Source: Scolanthus callimorphus (lineage: Eukaryota > Cnidaria > Anthozoa > Actiniaria > Edwardsiidae). Taken from it: a stretch of 64,000 nt of DNA. The position numbers and the translations under genes were made by a program. The notes under the pieces were generated by a model, which saw nothing but the letters and a program-made list of their open reading frames with translations, was not told where the DNA came from and ran no database searches. Location of the stretch: the NCBI GenBank assembly GCA_033964015.1, contig CM066919.1, forward strand, positions 5,050,101 through 5,114,100, written 5' to 3'. Numbering within the stretch: position 1 is the stretch's first letter; every line of letters begins with the position of its first letter. Below, piece after piece: positions 1 through 10,985 of this stretch.

Positions 1-1081
1 TGATATTTCCGACAGCGCAAGACGTGGATATAATTTGACCAGTTATCGAGGCCAATTTTCTTGCTGGAATTGAAGAGCACGACAAAGCAGCAGACAGGGA
101 ACTTTTGAGCTTTTCGATGCGGCGCTTGGTAATACTAATTGAACCCAGTTCAAAGTCTAATTCGGTTCCTAAAAACGTCACTTGTTTTCTCGGCTCCCAA
201 TTGGATTTTGCCTCGTTAATAGTAAAGCCTGAAGACAAAAGGTCCCGTCGAATTGCTTGACTGATCACTTTCGCTTGAGACAAAGAAAGGTCCCCTCCAA
301 TGCCGTCGTCGAGATACAATAAAATCGAGTAACCTTTAGCTCGCCAATATTTTATTAATTGTCTCATGACCTTGCTAAAAATATACGGAGCTGAAGTCAG
401 CCCAAACGGCAAAACGCAGAACTCGTAGTATTTTGTGACTCCTTCTGAAGATTGCCACTTGAACGCTAGATATTTACGATGATTCTCGCAGATATCAACA
501 TGATGGTATGCTGATTTCAAATCAAACGAAAACACAAAAGAGCCCGTGGAAAATATCTGTAAGACTGATCTTAAGTCCTCATATTTCACAGACAATTTAA
601 CAATCATTGTATTCAAATGTGATAAATCCAAAATCAATCGTAATGTTCCAGAGGACTGCACAGCAACATGCAAAGGCGAACAAAAATCTGGATAATTAAA
701 CACCTCCCGAATACATCCACGCTGAAGGAGCTCATTAACGGCTTCGCTAACAAAAGCACTATTGTTACGGGCTGAACCCCTATTGTCTATAGAAAAAGGA
801 GTAGGCGTTTCTTTGAAAACAATCTTATAGCCATCACTAATAACGTCTACAATGAAGTCAGAGGTCCCCATGGAACGCCAGAATGAACAGTTCCTTCTTA
901 ATTTCCCCTGAGAAAAACCATCGGCGGCGCAAAATTGTTCAAATTCAAACTGTTGATTTTGTATTTGGGGTAGAAATTGGTCTACTTCCTCGCGTTGGGC
1001 AAGAGCTAGCCCAATGTCCTTTGCGGCCACACCTGTAACACATGTCGAGACCCGCTGGTTTGAACCATGTTCTTGGCGAAC
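1..1081 (-). CDS. DIRS-like retroelement reverse transcriptase (partial, runs off left edge)
   Basis: The minus frame is open from 1081 to the window edge. It encodes a reverse transcriptase palm: FDLKSAYHHVDI (first catalytic Asp), LPFGLTSAPYIFSKVMR, YLDDGIGGDL (the catalytic Asp pair, codons at 305-310), then WEPRKQVTFLGTELDFE. This order and the LPFGL-SAPYIF-K and YLDDG wording fit DIRS-type (tyrosine recombinase) retroelements better than LTR Gypsy elements. The frame is +1 relative to the gag ORF and overlaps it by about 137 nt (945-1081), as is usual for DIRS gag/pol. The first in-frame ATG is at 871, so expression probably needs frameshifting or reinitiation. RNase H, methyltransferase and recombinase parts would lie left of the window. 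I see no stop in the visible part. The RT call is secure; the DIRS assignment is likely but not proven. Confidence 0.85.
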
Positions 1082-1670
1082 TTAAAGGACGGAAATAAGG
1101 CGAATTAGGGAAATTTAAGCCTCCATATGAATTTGCATAAGAGCGATCTGCTTGCAAAGCTAAAAACTGATTCGGTTTCTGATTAGTTTTCTTCTTTTTG
1201 TCTTGGGCTTGTTTAAGCTTTTGTGCTGCCCTTTTCTCAGCTTTTTTAATTTTCTTGGCGTCTGCTTCATTATCGGCAAGCTCGTCATCTAAATATTGCT
1301 GGACCGTAGTCCATCCAAACTCCGATTTGTCGGCAAGCTGAATAATTTTCTGCCTACTACGTAATAAACTCATACCTTCAGCCAATTCTTCTTTAGCCTT
1401 GGCAAAATTGCCTTGTTCCAGCGCTGAAAGCGCCCTAGACGTTTTCTTTTCCACTCTATCATTAAATTTGTACTGCTGTTCATTTCCTTTCTTCTTAAAT
1501 ACATGGGGCTCGGAACTAGCTGCCAACTCAGAAGCAAGCTCGGCTTGTTGGGACATAAGCGACGACTGTAGAGAGGCAAGTTGGCCGTTGACCGCTTCAA
1601 GTATGGAAACTTTTTGTTCGTCCAGCAGGTTCTGCAAATCCGCGACGCCTTGTTCACCTTTTTCCCCCAT
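945..1670 (-). CDS. Gag-like protein with CCHC zinc knuckle, 5' ORF of the same retroelement
   Basis: This ORF of about 242 aa uses the ATG at 1668-1670; the frame is open further upstream, but that part is hydrophobic and unconserved-looking. The N-terminal third is rich in Gln, Leu and Glu and is probably helical. A Lys-rich segment follows (KKIKKAEKRAAQKLKQAQDKKKK). Near the C-terminus is one zinc knuckle, CYRCGRKGHWASSC, with C-X2-C-X4-H-X4-C spacing, which binds nucleic acid in retroelement Gag proteins. The 3' end overlaps the reverse transcriptase frame. The gag then RT order, the overlap and the shared strand show that both belong to one element. No break is visible. Confidence 0.82.
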   Translation of the reverse strand: MGEKGEQGVADLQNLLDEQKVSILEAVNGQLASLQSSLMSQQAELASELAASSEPHVFKKKGNEQQYKFNDRVEKKTSRALSALEQGNFAKAKEELAEGMSLLRSRQKIIQLADKSEFGWTTVQQYLDDELADNEADAKKIKKAEKRAAQKLKQAQDKKKKTNQKPNQFLALQADRSYANSYGGLNFPNSPYFRPLSSPRTWFKPAGLDMCYRCGRKGHWASSCPTRGSRPISTPNTKSTV

Positions 1671-2049
1671 CCTGAGTCTGAGAAAAAAGAAAAATGATAA
1701 ATTAAATAACAAGTATCTGAGAGGTTCCGTGAGAGAACACCAAGAGAAAGATCCTGATCTACGTCCTCCCTTAAATACCCAATGGAATACCCTAGACAAT
1801 TACATACCGTCGAGAGAATATTTTTTCGCTAATTTGCAAACCGCGAAAAAATTCATCTTCCTTCTTTCCGATTGTCAAATCAAGATGGCGATCAATGACA
1901 TAATAAACCCGTGGGAGGAGGTGAAAGTGGGGGCTGTCAAACTTAATGTATTTAGTTACCAGTCTCCCCAAAATAACCTCACGGCCAAAATGGCGACAGT
2001 GGACAAAAGATGGTGCCGATTTCCGCGCGCTTTATGCCCTACGTGATCA
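1671..2049. mobile_element. Probable leader/terminal region of the DIRS-like element
   Basis: No convincing gene lies here. It sits just upstream of gag on the minus strand. Its right limit falls where the sequence shared with ACSF2-like copy B begins (about 2050, matching about 49270). The retroelement terminus is therefore probably near 2046-2050. I cannot confirm a terminal repeat because the other end lies outside the window. Confidence 0.4.
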
Positions 2050-2130
2050 AAAAATAATGAATCTAAATCTAATACATGATCGTGTAGCTGAATGTTTTTT
2101 ATCGTAACTTTCCAGTGTTGTCTCATCGTG

Positions 2131-2302
2131 ATGACGTCATCTCTGAGCTATGTGCACGTGCCCCACGTGAGACCAATGTCAGCCATGCGCCCCGACCAGT
2201 ACCTAGACTCCGTGGCCGAGCGGTATCGTGATAACGAGGCTCTGATTACGTATGACATGAATATGACAAGAAAGGCTATAACTTTTGGGAGTTTAAGAAC
2301 AG
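2131..2302 (+). CDS. ACSF2-like: ACSF2-like acyl-CoA synthetase copy A, exon 1 (one-base deletion)
   Basis: The exon starts at ATG 2131 (MTSSLSYVHVPHV...) and reads through YLDSVAERYRDNEALITYD, the N-terminal segment of AMP-binding acyl-CoA synthetases. It ends at a GTTAGT donor (2303). It is nearly identical to exon 1 of copy B (49350-49522), but the GGGG of copy B is GGG here (about 2287-2289). The exon is therefore 172 nt rather than 173, and the frame reads FGSLRTG and stops in the intron instead of FGEFKNR. With the base restored, phase 2 joins exon 2 at 8722 exactly. Copy A is either a recent pseudogene or carries an assembly error in a homopolymer. Promoter elements were not resolved. 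Confidence 0.8.
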
Positions 2303-2444
2303 GTTAGTTGACATGCATTCATCATTCATTCATTCATTAGTTTTACACACTTTCTTGTTACTTTAACTGTTTCAAAAAAGTCGTAGCCTGTCACGCAACT
2401 GCGCAGCTGTTCTGTGTATCTGTATCGTCCCGTAACGATGGCCA

Positions 2445-2664
2445 CAATCTCGTACCCAGAGCCCGTCATCTTTTGGCCAGCGGCAAGATTCAGGGCTCTG
2501 GGGGAATCGATTTTTTTAAAACCCAGATTCTGGGTTTCCGGTTTGATTGTTGTATGAAAGTTCGTTACGTTTTTGACCTACCACGCATGCTCACAAGTCG
2601 GATTCCCCCAGGGCCCTGAATCTTGCCGCTGGCCAAAAGATGACGGGCTCTGAGTACGAGGTTG
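2445..2664. mobile_element. 220-bp inverted-repeat element (MITE) with 5-bp target duplication
   Basis: The terminal inverted repeats are about 58 bp, starting CAATCTCGTACCCAGAGCCC. The element is flanked by GGCCA at 2440-2444 and 2665-2669. Copy B of the surrounding gene has the uninterrupted site (cgatggccagcgaag near 49719-49733), so copy B acts as the empty allele and fixes both borders. A larger relative occupies 58044-59367. No coding capacity. Confidence 0.85.
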
Positions 2665-3727
2665 GGCCAGCGAAGGCTAAAAAACACCAAAACAATATGT
2701 CGTTTTTAATCTCACTATTTCTCGATCCATCGGACCAATTGATAGGATGGTCTAATTAGTTTTGCTCAGTGATCGTTCCTAGAGCATGCGCGTATAGTGA
2801 CAAACAGGCTCCCTTTAAAGGTAACAACTATAATTTAAAATTAAAGGTAATGTATGGCTGCGACAGTAATGACAACCTTACTTCTAAAAACTTCGAATAA
2901 AGCAGTGTTAAATCGCGTGTGTGGAACTCTCGAAGCTTGATTATTCATTCAAACACTGATTTGGGATAATTGTAGATTTCTTCAGCGCTATCAGCATATT
3001 AATGTACCTGTACCTCCAGAAAATAAAATGCACCAAAGTAGCAGCCTAAGTTTTAGAAGTAGGCAGCTGGTTTTGTTTAGGTTTAGGGGTTCCATACGAA
3101 GGTCGGGGCCTCTCTAGGGGGTACGGGGGCTCACACCGCGGCAGAACATCAAGCGCATGCGCACATGACTTTCAAGAAAAGCACAGGCACTCCGTTATTT
3201 TCATGCTAAAGTTGTAAATGCTGTGAGGTTTTCGGTAAAAAACAAGAAAAGCACTTCAAAGCTAAGGTCCATCTTTTTATATAATCAAAGTCACTAAATT
3301 TTAAGTAATTTCTGAGTTTACTAAGTCCAAACTTTGTTTACTAAAAAAGTTCATGCCATTTTCGTGGCGAGCGGACACAAAAACAACGAAGTTGGTCTAT
3401 TTTGCGACCTCGACTGTTTGCTTTTTCGAACATATCACATAGCACGGCACAAGACTTGAAAAAACTCAGAAGAGAAAAGAACGGGCTGTGATCACAAGCT
3501 TCGTCAAGTTGACTAAGAGAAGCAAATATTCCCTTGGGCCTGCATGGACGTAACTGAGTGAGACATCGAAAATGTTTTACGCGAAAATCATCGATGTTGT
3601 CCACTTTGGCTGGCTCACGGCAACATCAAATCCGGTTCCCTGTACTGTTCGATGAACTTGGGTCAGTCTTGATATTTGAAGTCAAACTAAAGTATCGCGA
3701 TTCACCCTGCCACTCTGTGTTGTTGTG

Positions 3728-3759
3728 AGCCGTCAATATTTTGTGGTATTGACGGCTCA
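3728..3759. repeat. Perfect 12-bp-arm hairpin
   Basis: The arms GAGCCGTCAATA and TATTGACGGCTC flank an 8-nt loop. The CCGTCAATATTTTGTGG core recurs in the large palindrome at 4055-4137, so the two may be ends of one inverted-repeat element. Confidence 0.7.
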
Positions 3760-4054
3760 AAAAGAGCTTGCAAAATTCAACTTTTTTCGCACGAATTTAT
3801 GTTTCATTTCATTGTCAATAGTTAGAAATAACGTTTAGCTATATTTCTAGCAATATCTTATGGCAGAAAGAGATTTTTTTCGCCGAAAAAGATGGAAAAA
3901 TGTAAACAGAAAATGCTCGAGCTCGTGCGAAAAGCCCATGTGATTGCGTGAGATCGTGCGTAAATGTAATGAGAATTGAAATTTCAATCGACAATAAATA
4001 GCACTATTTCTTGCCATTTCCTCCAGAAAATCTTCAAGAATCGCGATACAATAT

Positions 4055-4137
4055 TAATTACGATTTTGAGACGGCAATTCCACAAAATATTGACGCCGTC
4101 AATATTTTGTGGAATTGCCGTCTCAAAATCGTAATTA
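4055..4137. repeat. 83-bp perfect palindrome (41-bp arms, 1-nt centre)
   Basis: Reading outward from c4096, every base pairs with its partner out to t4055/a4137; the next pair mismatches. The arms contain TTTTGAGACGGCAATTCC and its complement. No ORF. It is probably a compact inverted-repeat transposon or a junction of two element ends. Confidence 0.88.
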
Positions 4138-4599
4138 GTATATAGTATTGATGCTTGTCATTCCTGAGTTCCCTCTGATAACGAAGAGCCAAATGACTAT
4201 TTCAGGTAGTAATTCATTCACATAGGGTGTGGCAGGTATTAAAGGGTGTAAGACCCACTTCACATTTCTATAATTTTTATTCATTTTGTGACATCTTTTC
4301 TTTCTTATAAGCCATACAACTTCAGCATTGTTTCACTGTTTGAAAATCACTTATCCAGTTCACCGAGACCAATTATTTTGATTCAAGGCTATAAGGGAAT
4401 TAAATATTTTTCTATTTCTTGCAAGTAAGAATTCCAATAATATCAAGTCTCTGACTGTTGAACAAGGTAACTGGGTTTAGATACCTATCAAGTGACAAAG
4501 AAGTTGTGCTAGTTTTGTGAAGTTTCAATTATTTACATGTTTCTATAACAATTAATTGATCCAAAGTTCCTTGTATGTATCAAACAAGTTCATATCACA

Positions 4600-4765
4600 A
4601 ATGTGTTGTTCCAGAACAAAATCCACACCACTCTGGAATTTCAGAATGCCTTCTACAGGTAGGTATGGGTTTTCCTGGAATCATACAATTAGATTTACTT
4701 TGTGTAATCTCAGGAAAAGAAATCCAGTTGATGGAAATTCAAGTGGATGGGATGCCTATAATTTC
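4600..4765. repeat. Dispersed repeat of the TTCCAGAAAAT / GGAAATTCCAGAGGGGTGGG family
   Basis: A degenerate copy. Better copies are at 6310-6400, 6940-7045, 23375-23455, 24865-24955 and 40915-41095. Family hallmarks are a gTGTGGTTCCAGAAAATatcCAT end and a TTGGAAATTCCAGAGGGGTGGG core. Confidence 0.5.
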
Positions 4766-5124
4766 ACTTATAATCACTTTAGTTTTCACTAAAAATTCTA
4801 CAAGGTATGGGGTCATATTTCAACTCTGTGGTGTTAAAGAGTTTTTCAAATTTATTATTTTTACATGCTACATTTTTGATTCTCAGAATTTCAATTAATG
4901 ACATGAGATTAGGAGGGTCCATAGTGTCTGGTTGAGTTTGAGACCTTTAGTCACAGGAGAGAGGGGGTCTATAAAGCGGTTTGTCAAAAGTGTGCATCTT
5001 CCATCCCCTTTTACAGCTTTTGGCTATTCTGTGACCTCTCAAGGCCTGGGAGGGGGGACTCCCAATAAAAACAGGTGGGGGTGCAAATTGGGTGTGGTCA
5101 ACCATGAATTTTACCCGTTTCCTT

Positions 5125-5340
5125 CGACATGTTTCCTTCATGTTTCCCTGTTTAGCCACGCGAGAAACATTGTTGCGCGCGACAAATTTTGTAGCCGGGA
5201 CACAAAGAAATGTTTCTTCGCAAGACAAGAAACATTTGATGTGTCTGAGACACACGCGTGCGATGTTTCCTAGTTTTAGCCACTTGGGGAAACATGCAGG
5301 ACACAAATGTTGCGCGCTACATGTGTCCTAGTTTAGCCGT
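5125..5340. repeat. GAAACAT-rich inverted-repeat segment
   Basis: Repeated GAAACAT/ATGTTTC and gcgcgc words make overlapping ORFs on both strands (plus 4932-5273, minus 4947-5306). This is typical of a palindromic non-autonomous element, not a gene. Confidence 0.4.
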
Positions 5341-5572
5341 AGCTTAAGAGATAGCAAATTGCATGCAGAAAATCCTAATGTCTTTGCAGTCCTTAAGAAA
5401 TTACCATCAAGTTGAAAAATGTCTTCTGTTTTCACTTAATTTCCAGGTCACCTTTGTCGTGAGACCCCCTAAGGGATAGCAAACTCTTTGAACACCCCTA
5501 AGAGATAGCAGTTGGGTGAATTTTATACCCTTTTGGGGATCCCCCCCCCCCCCCCCTGGGTCTCAAGGTCGA

Positions 5573-5785
5573 TTTCCAACCATCTAACCACTTTCTGGCT
5601 TCTGTCAATCAAACTTTGGAATACATTGAATTCAGTTATTCACCATCCTAGTGAAATGCCCTAGCACACAGCATCTTTTGCTATCTTTTTCTTCACAAAT
5701 GGCCTAACTTACGGTCAGCTAAGACTCAAATTGTACCCAAAAGTTTGATTGACAGAAGCCAGAATACTGTTGGAAGTTGAATATG
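5573..5785. mobile_element. MITE-like repeat, copy 1 of a two-copy family
   Basis: The ends are inverted: TTTCTGGCTTCTGTCAATCAAAC near the left and GTTTGATTGACAGAAGCCAGAA near the right. A second copy with the same interior lies at 34422-34640. No coding capacity. Confidence 0.7.
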
Positions 5786-6309
5786 ACAGTTGGCAGAATA
5801 CTCAAAACAGCTGTAAGAGAGTTATTCCTGTCCCAGTCTCACCTGAGAGTCACTATAGCTTGAACTCTCAAGTCCCACAAAAGCAATTTGGAGAGGACCA
5901 ATAATTTTATTACTGGTATGAAGTCTTCCCTAGAAATTTAGTAATTACAGCAATTGTTTGAAATAAACATCTATTATCTATCTGTATTTGGAAATTGGCC
6001 TTCATGGAATTCAACCAAGACAGGTCCTAGCCAGTGGGATGGCCCAGGACCCCCTTCTAGCAACCAAAAATAAAAAATCCTGGCTACGCCCTTGCAAGAG
6101 AATTGCTACACAGTTTGGTGAAAGTTCTGCTCCATTAAATTGTTACCCCCTATAGAGAACCTGGTGTCAACAGGGGTTGTGCCTAAGCCTGGAAATTTTT
6201 CAGGGATAGAGCATTGTTTGAAATGCTGGAGTTGTGGGGAGGGGTGGGTTATAGCATTTTTGGAACAGCCCAATTTATTTCCTCCATCATCCCAGAGCAA
6301 ATCCCATTC

Positions 6310-7045
6310 CATGTATTAACTATTAATGTGTGGTTCCAGAAAATGTCCATCCACTCCAAGAAGGTATTGGAAATTCCAGAGGGGTGGGGTTGTTCTCTAT
6401 CTACTGAATCTACTAAGAAAAGACATACTTCCATTGCATGGCAGTCAGAAAGAATAAAATCTTAGTTTTTTTTGCACTTGAACAAATTATTTTTTGACAA
6501 CCCGAGCAGAGATAATATCCATGTGAAGTACCGGTAACTAATGGATGCATTGGCAGCAAATACTTCAGAAGTCTGCCCTCCCTGGCTCTTAGAATGAGCT
6601 CTGCGCACACGTCTGATCTCTGCTGACAAAAGGTATTTAGGCCAGAGTGATCCAGAGCAACCCAAATAGATCTTCTAGAGCTCAGAATTTTTTCTAATAA
6701 TTTTTTCTCATACAAATACAGGCAGTTAGCCCACTTTTGAACAACTGCAGGTCACAATTCATTATTTTCAGTAGCTGATTTATAATATTATGTACAGGTA
6801 TCAGAAAGGGAACTGAATGGATTTACTGAGACTTGCTTGACAGCAAAACAGCACACACAATCATATCAAAACTTCTCTGTATTAAAAAAACTTCTCTGTA
6901 GAGATTTTGAAATCAGAAAACCACATCAAAAAATGATGAAATCTGAAATGTGTGGTTCTAGACAATGTCCATCCCCCAGTGGAAGTGTGTTGAAAGGGAC
7001 CCCCACCCCATACCCCTCTGGAATTTCCAAACCAAACAATTTTAC
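6310..7045. repeat. Two further copies of the TTCCAGAAAAT dispersed repeat (6310-6400, 6940-7045)
   Basis: The left copy reads GTGTGGTTCCAGAAAATGTCC and ends in GGAAATTCCAGAGGGGTGGGG. The right copy has the complementary end CCCCTCTGGAATTTCC. Nothing gene-like lies between them. Confidence 0.6.
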
Positions 7046-7175
7046 AAGTAACCATATTATGTGAAAACCATTCTCTGTAGTTTTTTTTTTTGAAACCATT
7101 AAACCATAATTTAAAACAGCCAAAACTATGGAACCCCAAGCCATAATTTCCCCTACTCGCTAGTTATGTTTTTAA

Positions 7176-7287
7176 AGGCCCATCACCAACCGGGAGCCTT
7201 TGCGGACTCTTAGCCAATCAGAGCACCCGGACAACAATGGAACAATTTGAAAACAAAAGAAAAAGGCTCCCGGTTGGTGATGGGCCT
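7176..7287. mobile_element. piggyBac-style MITE flanked by TTAA
   Basis: The terminal inverted repeats begin AGGCCCATCACCAACCGGGA. TTAA is at both flanks (7172-7175, 7288-7291), the target duplication of piggyBac-type elements. A second copy with the same termini and TTAA flanks is at 45609-45729. Confidence 0.8.
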
Positions 7288-8445
7288 TTAAATACCAAAC
7301 AAAAACGACAACCTGAATTTCTAATAAACCCAAACAACAACAGGGATGCTGAGTATTACAATTCCTACCAGTAAGAAACAGAAGACGTTAATATGCCACT
7401 GAGCAGTTGTCAAGTACTTTAACCCTCCCCACCATATTCAGTCATCTGCCAATGCACTGTCAACCAGACTGCTCCTGTTGTGGACATTGCCTTCTGATAT
7501 TATATCACAACAACAAATCAATTGCTTGTACTTTAACAATGTTGCACTCACACCATAAATGGGATGAGAACAATGCTTGTCTGTATTGAATAACAAAAGG
7601 CGTCTTCACTAGAACGAGTCAGAACGGCTCAAGGGTATTGTTCTCACAACGTTGTGAAAATGCTCAATAGTAAATCTGTCATGCACAAGAACCAGCTTGT
7701 GGGTTATCTTGCTTTAATTTGACACACCAGGGGTAGAAAGAATAATGGTTGCATTAATTAAACTCCTAACACATGACAGCTGCTGGTAATCCCAGACACT
7801 TCTCTGTTGAAGAGGTAATTCCCCATCTACATGTACACAAGCATCTTGGAAAATCACAGTTGCAGAGCCCTTGGATCTTATGGTGTCTGAATTCTCAGCT
7901 GTACTTCAGTCGTTGGACTATATTTTATAGAGACTTAAACATGAGAGTAAAACAGCTGCTATCTTAATAATCAATGGAATGTCTATCAACATTGTGGCAC
8001 ATGATGACCAATCTACTCTTGCTGATGTGACAGAGTTCCTGGCAAGAATCAAGGAATACATTAGCCCATATTTAATGTGTGCAGCCTTTCCTTTATACTC
8101 TTCTTTAACTGAGCTTATTAAACAGAACAAACATGCAATAGAATGTTAGTGCTCCAAACTTGCACATTTAAAACACAGAGGGTTGACAGGAAGTAAGCTT
8201 ACTGACCATGAATCACAAGCACATGGACCTATTTTTTGTACTTACAGCATTTGTGATCACCTTTCGAGCACAGCAGTGAAAATCTCAACGATTGATCAAT
8301 TCTAAACCTGATTTCACAGTCCGTGGGTAAAATTTCTGTTCACATACAGTACCACAGACCATAAATAATAATAGTTCTGGTTGAGAAGAAGCCGAAATTA
8401 GCAAGCATAATCCAAAGATTCCACTATCGGGATTCGTCTCACCTT

Positions 8446-8627
8446 CTCGGCTTGGGTGTAATCTTTTCCCATTTCAGATCACGTGGCATTCCCATGCGTA
8501 TTCTCTCTTTGTTTTTCTGCTACGCAACGAAGGATATATGAATATGGAAACAACCCAAACAAAAAGAGAATACTCATGAGAATGCCACGTGATCTGAAAT
8601 GGGCAAAAAATTACGCCCAAGCCGAGG
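8446..8627. mobile_element. Inverted-repeat element in intron of copy A
   Basis: The arms are TCTCGGCTTGGGTGTAAT... and ...ATTACGCCCAAGCCGAGGA, with CCCATTTCAGATCACGTGGC and its complement inside. The same element sits at the matching position of copy B (50478-50709), so it predates the gene duplication. Confidence 0.75.
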
Positions 8628-8721
8628 ACATCCCATGTGCTGAAACGGACTGTTTGATTTGTCTGTCCGCTTTGTTCGTCCATGAAAACACCAGTAACTT
8701 CCCATTGTCTTCCTTGAACAG

Positions 8722-10279
8722 GTCCATGTTCCTTGCATCATCCCTATTGGACCTAGGATTATCACGTGGACACCGCGTGCTTCTTATCGGAGCCACCAGT
8801 ATTCAGTATGCGGTCTCAGTTATGGCTTTAACTCGCGTTGGCGCAAACACCATTCTGATGGGTGCTGGGGGACTATCTGATGACATGGTTAAACGGCTTT
8901 CGAAGATGGACCTGAAAGCCGTCATCTGTGACCAGGTAATGCTCCAATCTCAACTGCTAAAGAGAGGCCTTTCTGAGATACTTAGTGTCCAGAAAAAAGG
9001 CGAGGGACGACTACCTTTGCTTGTAGCGTTTGGAAACGCTGCCTCCAACAATGGAGTGCTGAATCAGACAGCGTTTTACTCCTATGATAGTCTTATCGAG
9101 CATGGTGAGGGTTTAGGAGTCGAGAACCTTTTAGAAGCTCAAAACGAGATTCGCATCGACGATCCCCATGTCATCGAGTTGACCTCTGGAAGCACAGGCA
9201 ACCCGAAACTTGCCCAATTGCTCATGCATCAATATACAAGTAGGCTGGGTATCGTAGCAATGCTCTACGGCTACAAAGATGCCAACGATGTTGATAACTC
9301 GACACACCGTATCCACTTTTATGATTGCCCCATGTCTTGGGGTTACGCGTATTTTTTCGAAGAAATTCTCTCTGGAATAACTTTGGTCTGGGTAGCAGCA
9401 GAGATGGTGTCGCAAGACAAAACAAGCGAGATGGTCTCCAGAATACTCGAAAATGAACAGTGCAGCCATGCTTTCTTCACTCTACGAATGTTAGAAAAGC
9501 TTATTTCAGAGCAATTTCAACACAAGTATGACCTTAGTCGCATTCAAGTTATTTTGATTGCTGGTCAAAGGTACCCCATCTCATTGGTCGAGGATACTCT
9601 TGAATGCCTCCCCAATGCCAAAGTCACGCTAGCATACGGAACAACAGAGGCCTGGATGATTGCGGCTGCAACCTATAGCAAATATGAGCTAAAACATGAA
9701 TATGGGAAGATGATGGTCACTCCAGGAGTTGAAGTGAAACTGGTCGACGAAAAAGGAAAGATTGTGCCTAGAGGAAGCAATGGAGAGGTTTGGGTGCGAA
9801 GTCCTTATACTATTCTGGAGTACATCGGGAACCCTGTGGCAACCAAGCAAGCCATGTCCTCCACAAGGTGGTTTAGCATAGGGGATATTGGCAAGATGGA
9901 TGATACGGGGAGGATTCAAGTTCTTGGTCGGGCCAAGGAGGTGGTAAAGCGTGGAACTGAAAAGATATTACCCGGCGAAATCGAGAACGTGATGAGCACG
10001 CATCCAGCAGTAGCTGACGTAACGGTCATCGGTGTTCCTGATCAGCGGTTGCATGAGGAGATCTGCGCATGCGTCATTTTGAAGGACCCAGTAAACATAG
10101 AAGTGAGGCTGGCTGAGCTGGAGGTCTGGTGCGCAGAGCAATGGCCGGCTCGTACTGCTGACGGGTTGAGTCTAAAGCCCAAGTATTTTGTTCCGATGAA
10201 GGGTTTCCCATGGGGAGAAGCTAGTAAGGTCGACAGAAATGGTGTGCGCAAAGCTGCAATGAAACAACTCGGCATGTAA
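8722..10279 (+). CDS. ACSF2-like: ACSF2-like acyl-CoA synthetase copy A, exon 2 (main catalytic exon, intact)
   Basis: The exon follows a ...CTTGAACAG acceptor (AG at 8720-8721) and encodes 518 residues to TAA at 10277-10279. With exon 1 the protein would be about 576 aa, close to the roughly 600 aa of ACSF2. Visible adenylation motifs are ELTSGSTGNPK (P-loop-like ATP site, near residue 210), YGTTEAW (near 363), GDIGKMDDTGRIQVLGRAKE (near 445) and a C-terminal Lys in ASKVDRNGVR (near 559). GVPDQRLHEEICACVILKD closely resembles the ACSF2 C-terminal domain. ACSF2 enzymes make acyl-CoA from medium-chain fatty acid, ATP and CoA, usually in mitochondria. I see no clear mitochondrial presequence in exon 1. 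The exon has no break, but exon 1 is frameshifted. Copy B (49.3 kb) and copy C (60.3 kb, inverted) are close paralogues. Confidence 0.9.
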
Positions 10280-10720
10280 TATAGTATTGAAGAGTTTAAG
10301 TTCGAGTCATTACGTCTTCTTCCCTAAGTGGCGCTTTCAACCTCACACTGCGAGCCACATGTCCGGGGTATAGGAAAGACTCATACGAAGTGTGTGCAAG
10401 TCTATGGCCGCGGTGATGGGAAGGACACCGCGGCAAAACGTATTTGCCATGCGCTAAAGATTCACTTCCTGTGAAATGAACACACAAAAGAAGTAATCCA
10501 CATAACAAACATGTCTCGTGCTGTCTTTGAAATTTGGAAACCTTTTAAGGTTTTAAAAGCTCCAAACACTATAAACTTTACGGTCAAAAATTGCAGAGCA
10601 GCTAGAATGTCATCATATATATCTTTCTCTGAACGTTTGCACCTCGCACATTGAGGCTTGCGCCCGAGGCGAAAATTATGGTTTAAAGTCAAAATTTATC
10701 GTTCGCTGTTGTTATGTAGA
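10280..10720. other. 3' flank of copy A, shared with copy B
   Basis: No gene. 10280-10690 matches 52365-52745 closely, so the duplication extends past the stop codon. No canonical AATAAA near the stop was found. Confidence 0.6.
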
Positions 10721-10724
10721 TTTT

Positions 10725-10985
10725 TACTCGGGCTTCCTGCGTAAGCAGGGCGGCCGAGTTATAAAATGCCCCCGTCTTTTTTTCCAGACGCAAAAAGCAG
10801 ATTCAAAATGGCGGAGCCAATCAATGTGCAGAAAACCATGTGATCAATCCCATGAGCATTGCGCGCCCAGTCGCGCAGATTCAAAATGGCGCAGCCAATC
10901 AGTGTGCAGTTCTTAACATGCTCTTTACGGCGCATCAAAATTTAGCCAATCAGCGCGCAGAATCTATTTAATATAAGTTTTTGCC
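10725..10985 (+). promoter_or_regulatory. CCAAT-rich promoter-like region with a 5' hairpin
   Basis: Three CCAATCA boxes (about 10817, 10897, 10947) precede an AT-rich TATA-like stretch (tatttaatataag, about 10966-10978). Two CCAAT boxes lie in a direct repeat reading GATTCAAAATGGCG-AGCCAATCA. At 10725-10760 an imperfect hairpin pairs ACTCGG with CCGAGT and CCTGC with GCAGG. Downstream I can only see a 12-codon ORF (ATG 11044) and no recognisable gene, so the transcript is unknown. Confidence 0.4.

Larger units (their letters stand above)
2303..8721 (+). other. Intron of ACSF2-like copy A, expanded by repeats
   Basis: This 6.4-kb intron corresponds to a 1.29-kb intron in copy B. Parts of 2310-3120 align with 49530-50175, and the last few hundred bases also match. 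The extra length, about 3125-8400, is repeat-derived: palindromes, short inverted-repeat elements and a C16 tract (5541-5556). ORFs inside it are short and appear on both strands of palindromes, so I do not call them genes. Confidence 0.65.

Noticed and set aside
4932..5306. Overlapping ORFs of 113-119 codons on both strands
   Set aside because: Product of a palindromic GAAACAT-rich repeat; no domain or codon bias.
8483..8721. Upstream extension of the copy A exon 2 ORF (MAFPCVFSLCF...)
   Set aside because: This stretch is the inverted-repeat element of the intron; the acceptor at 8720-8721 and the phase match to exon 1 show the exon starts at 8722.
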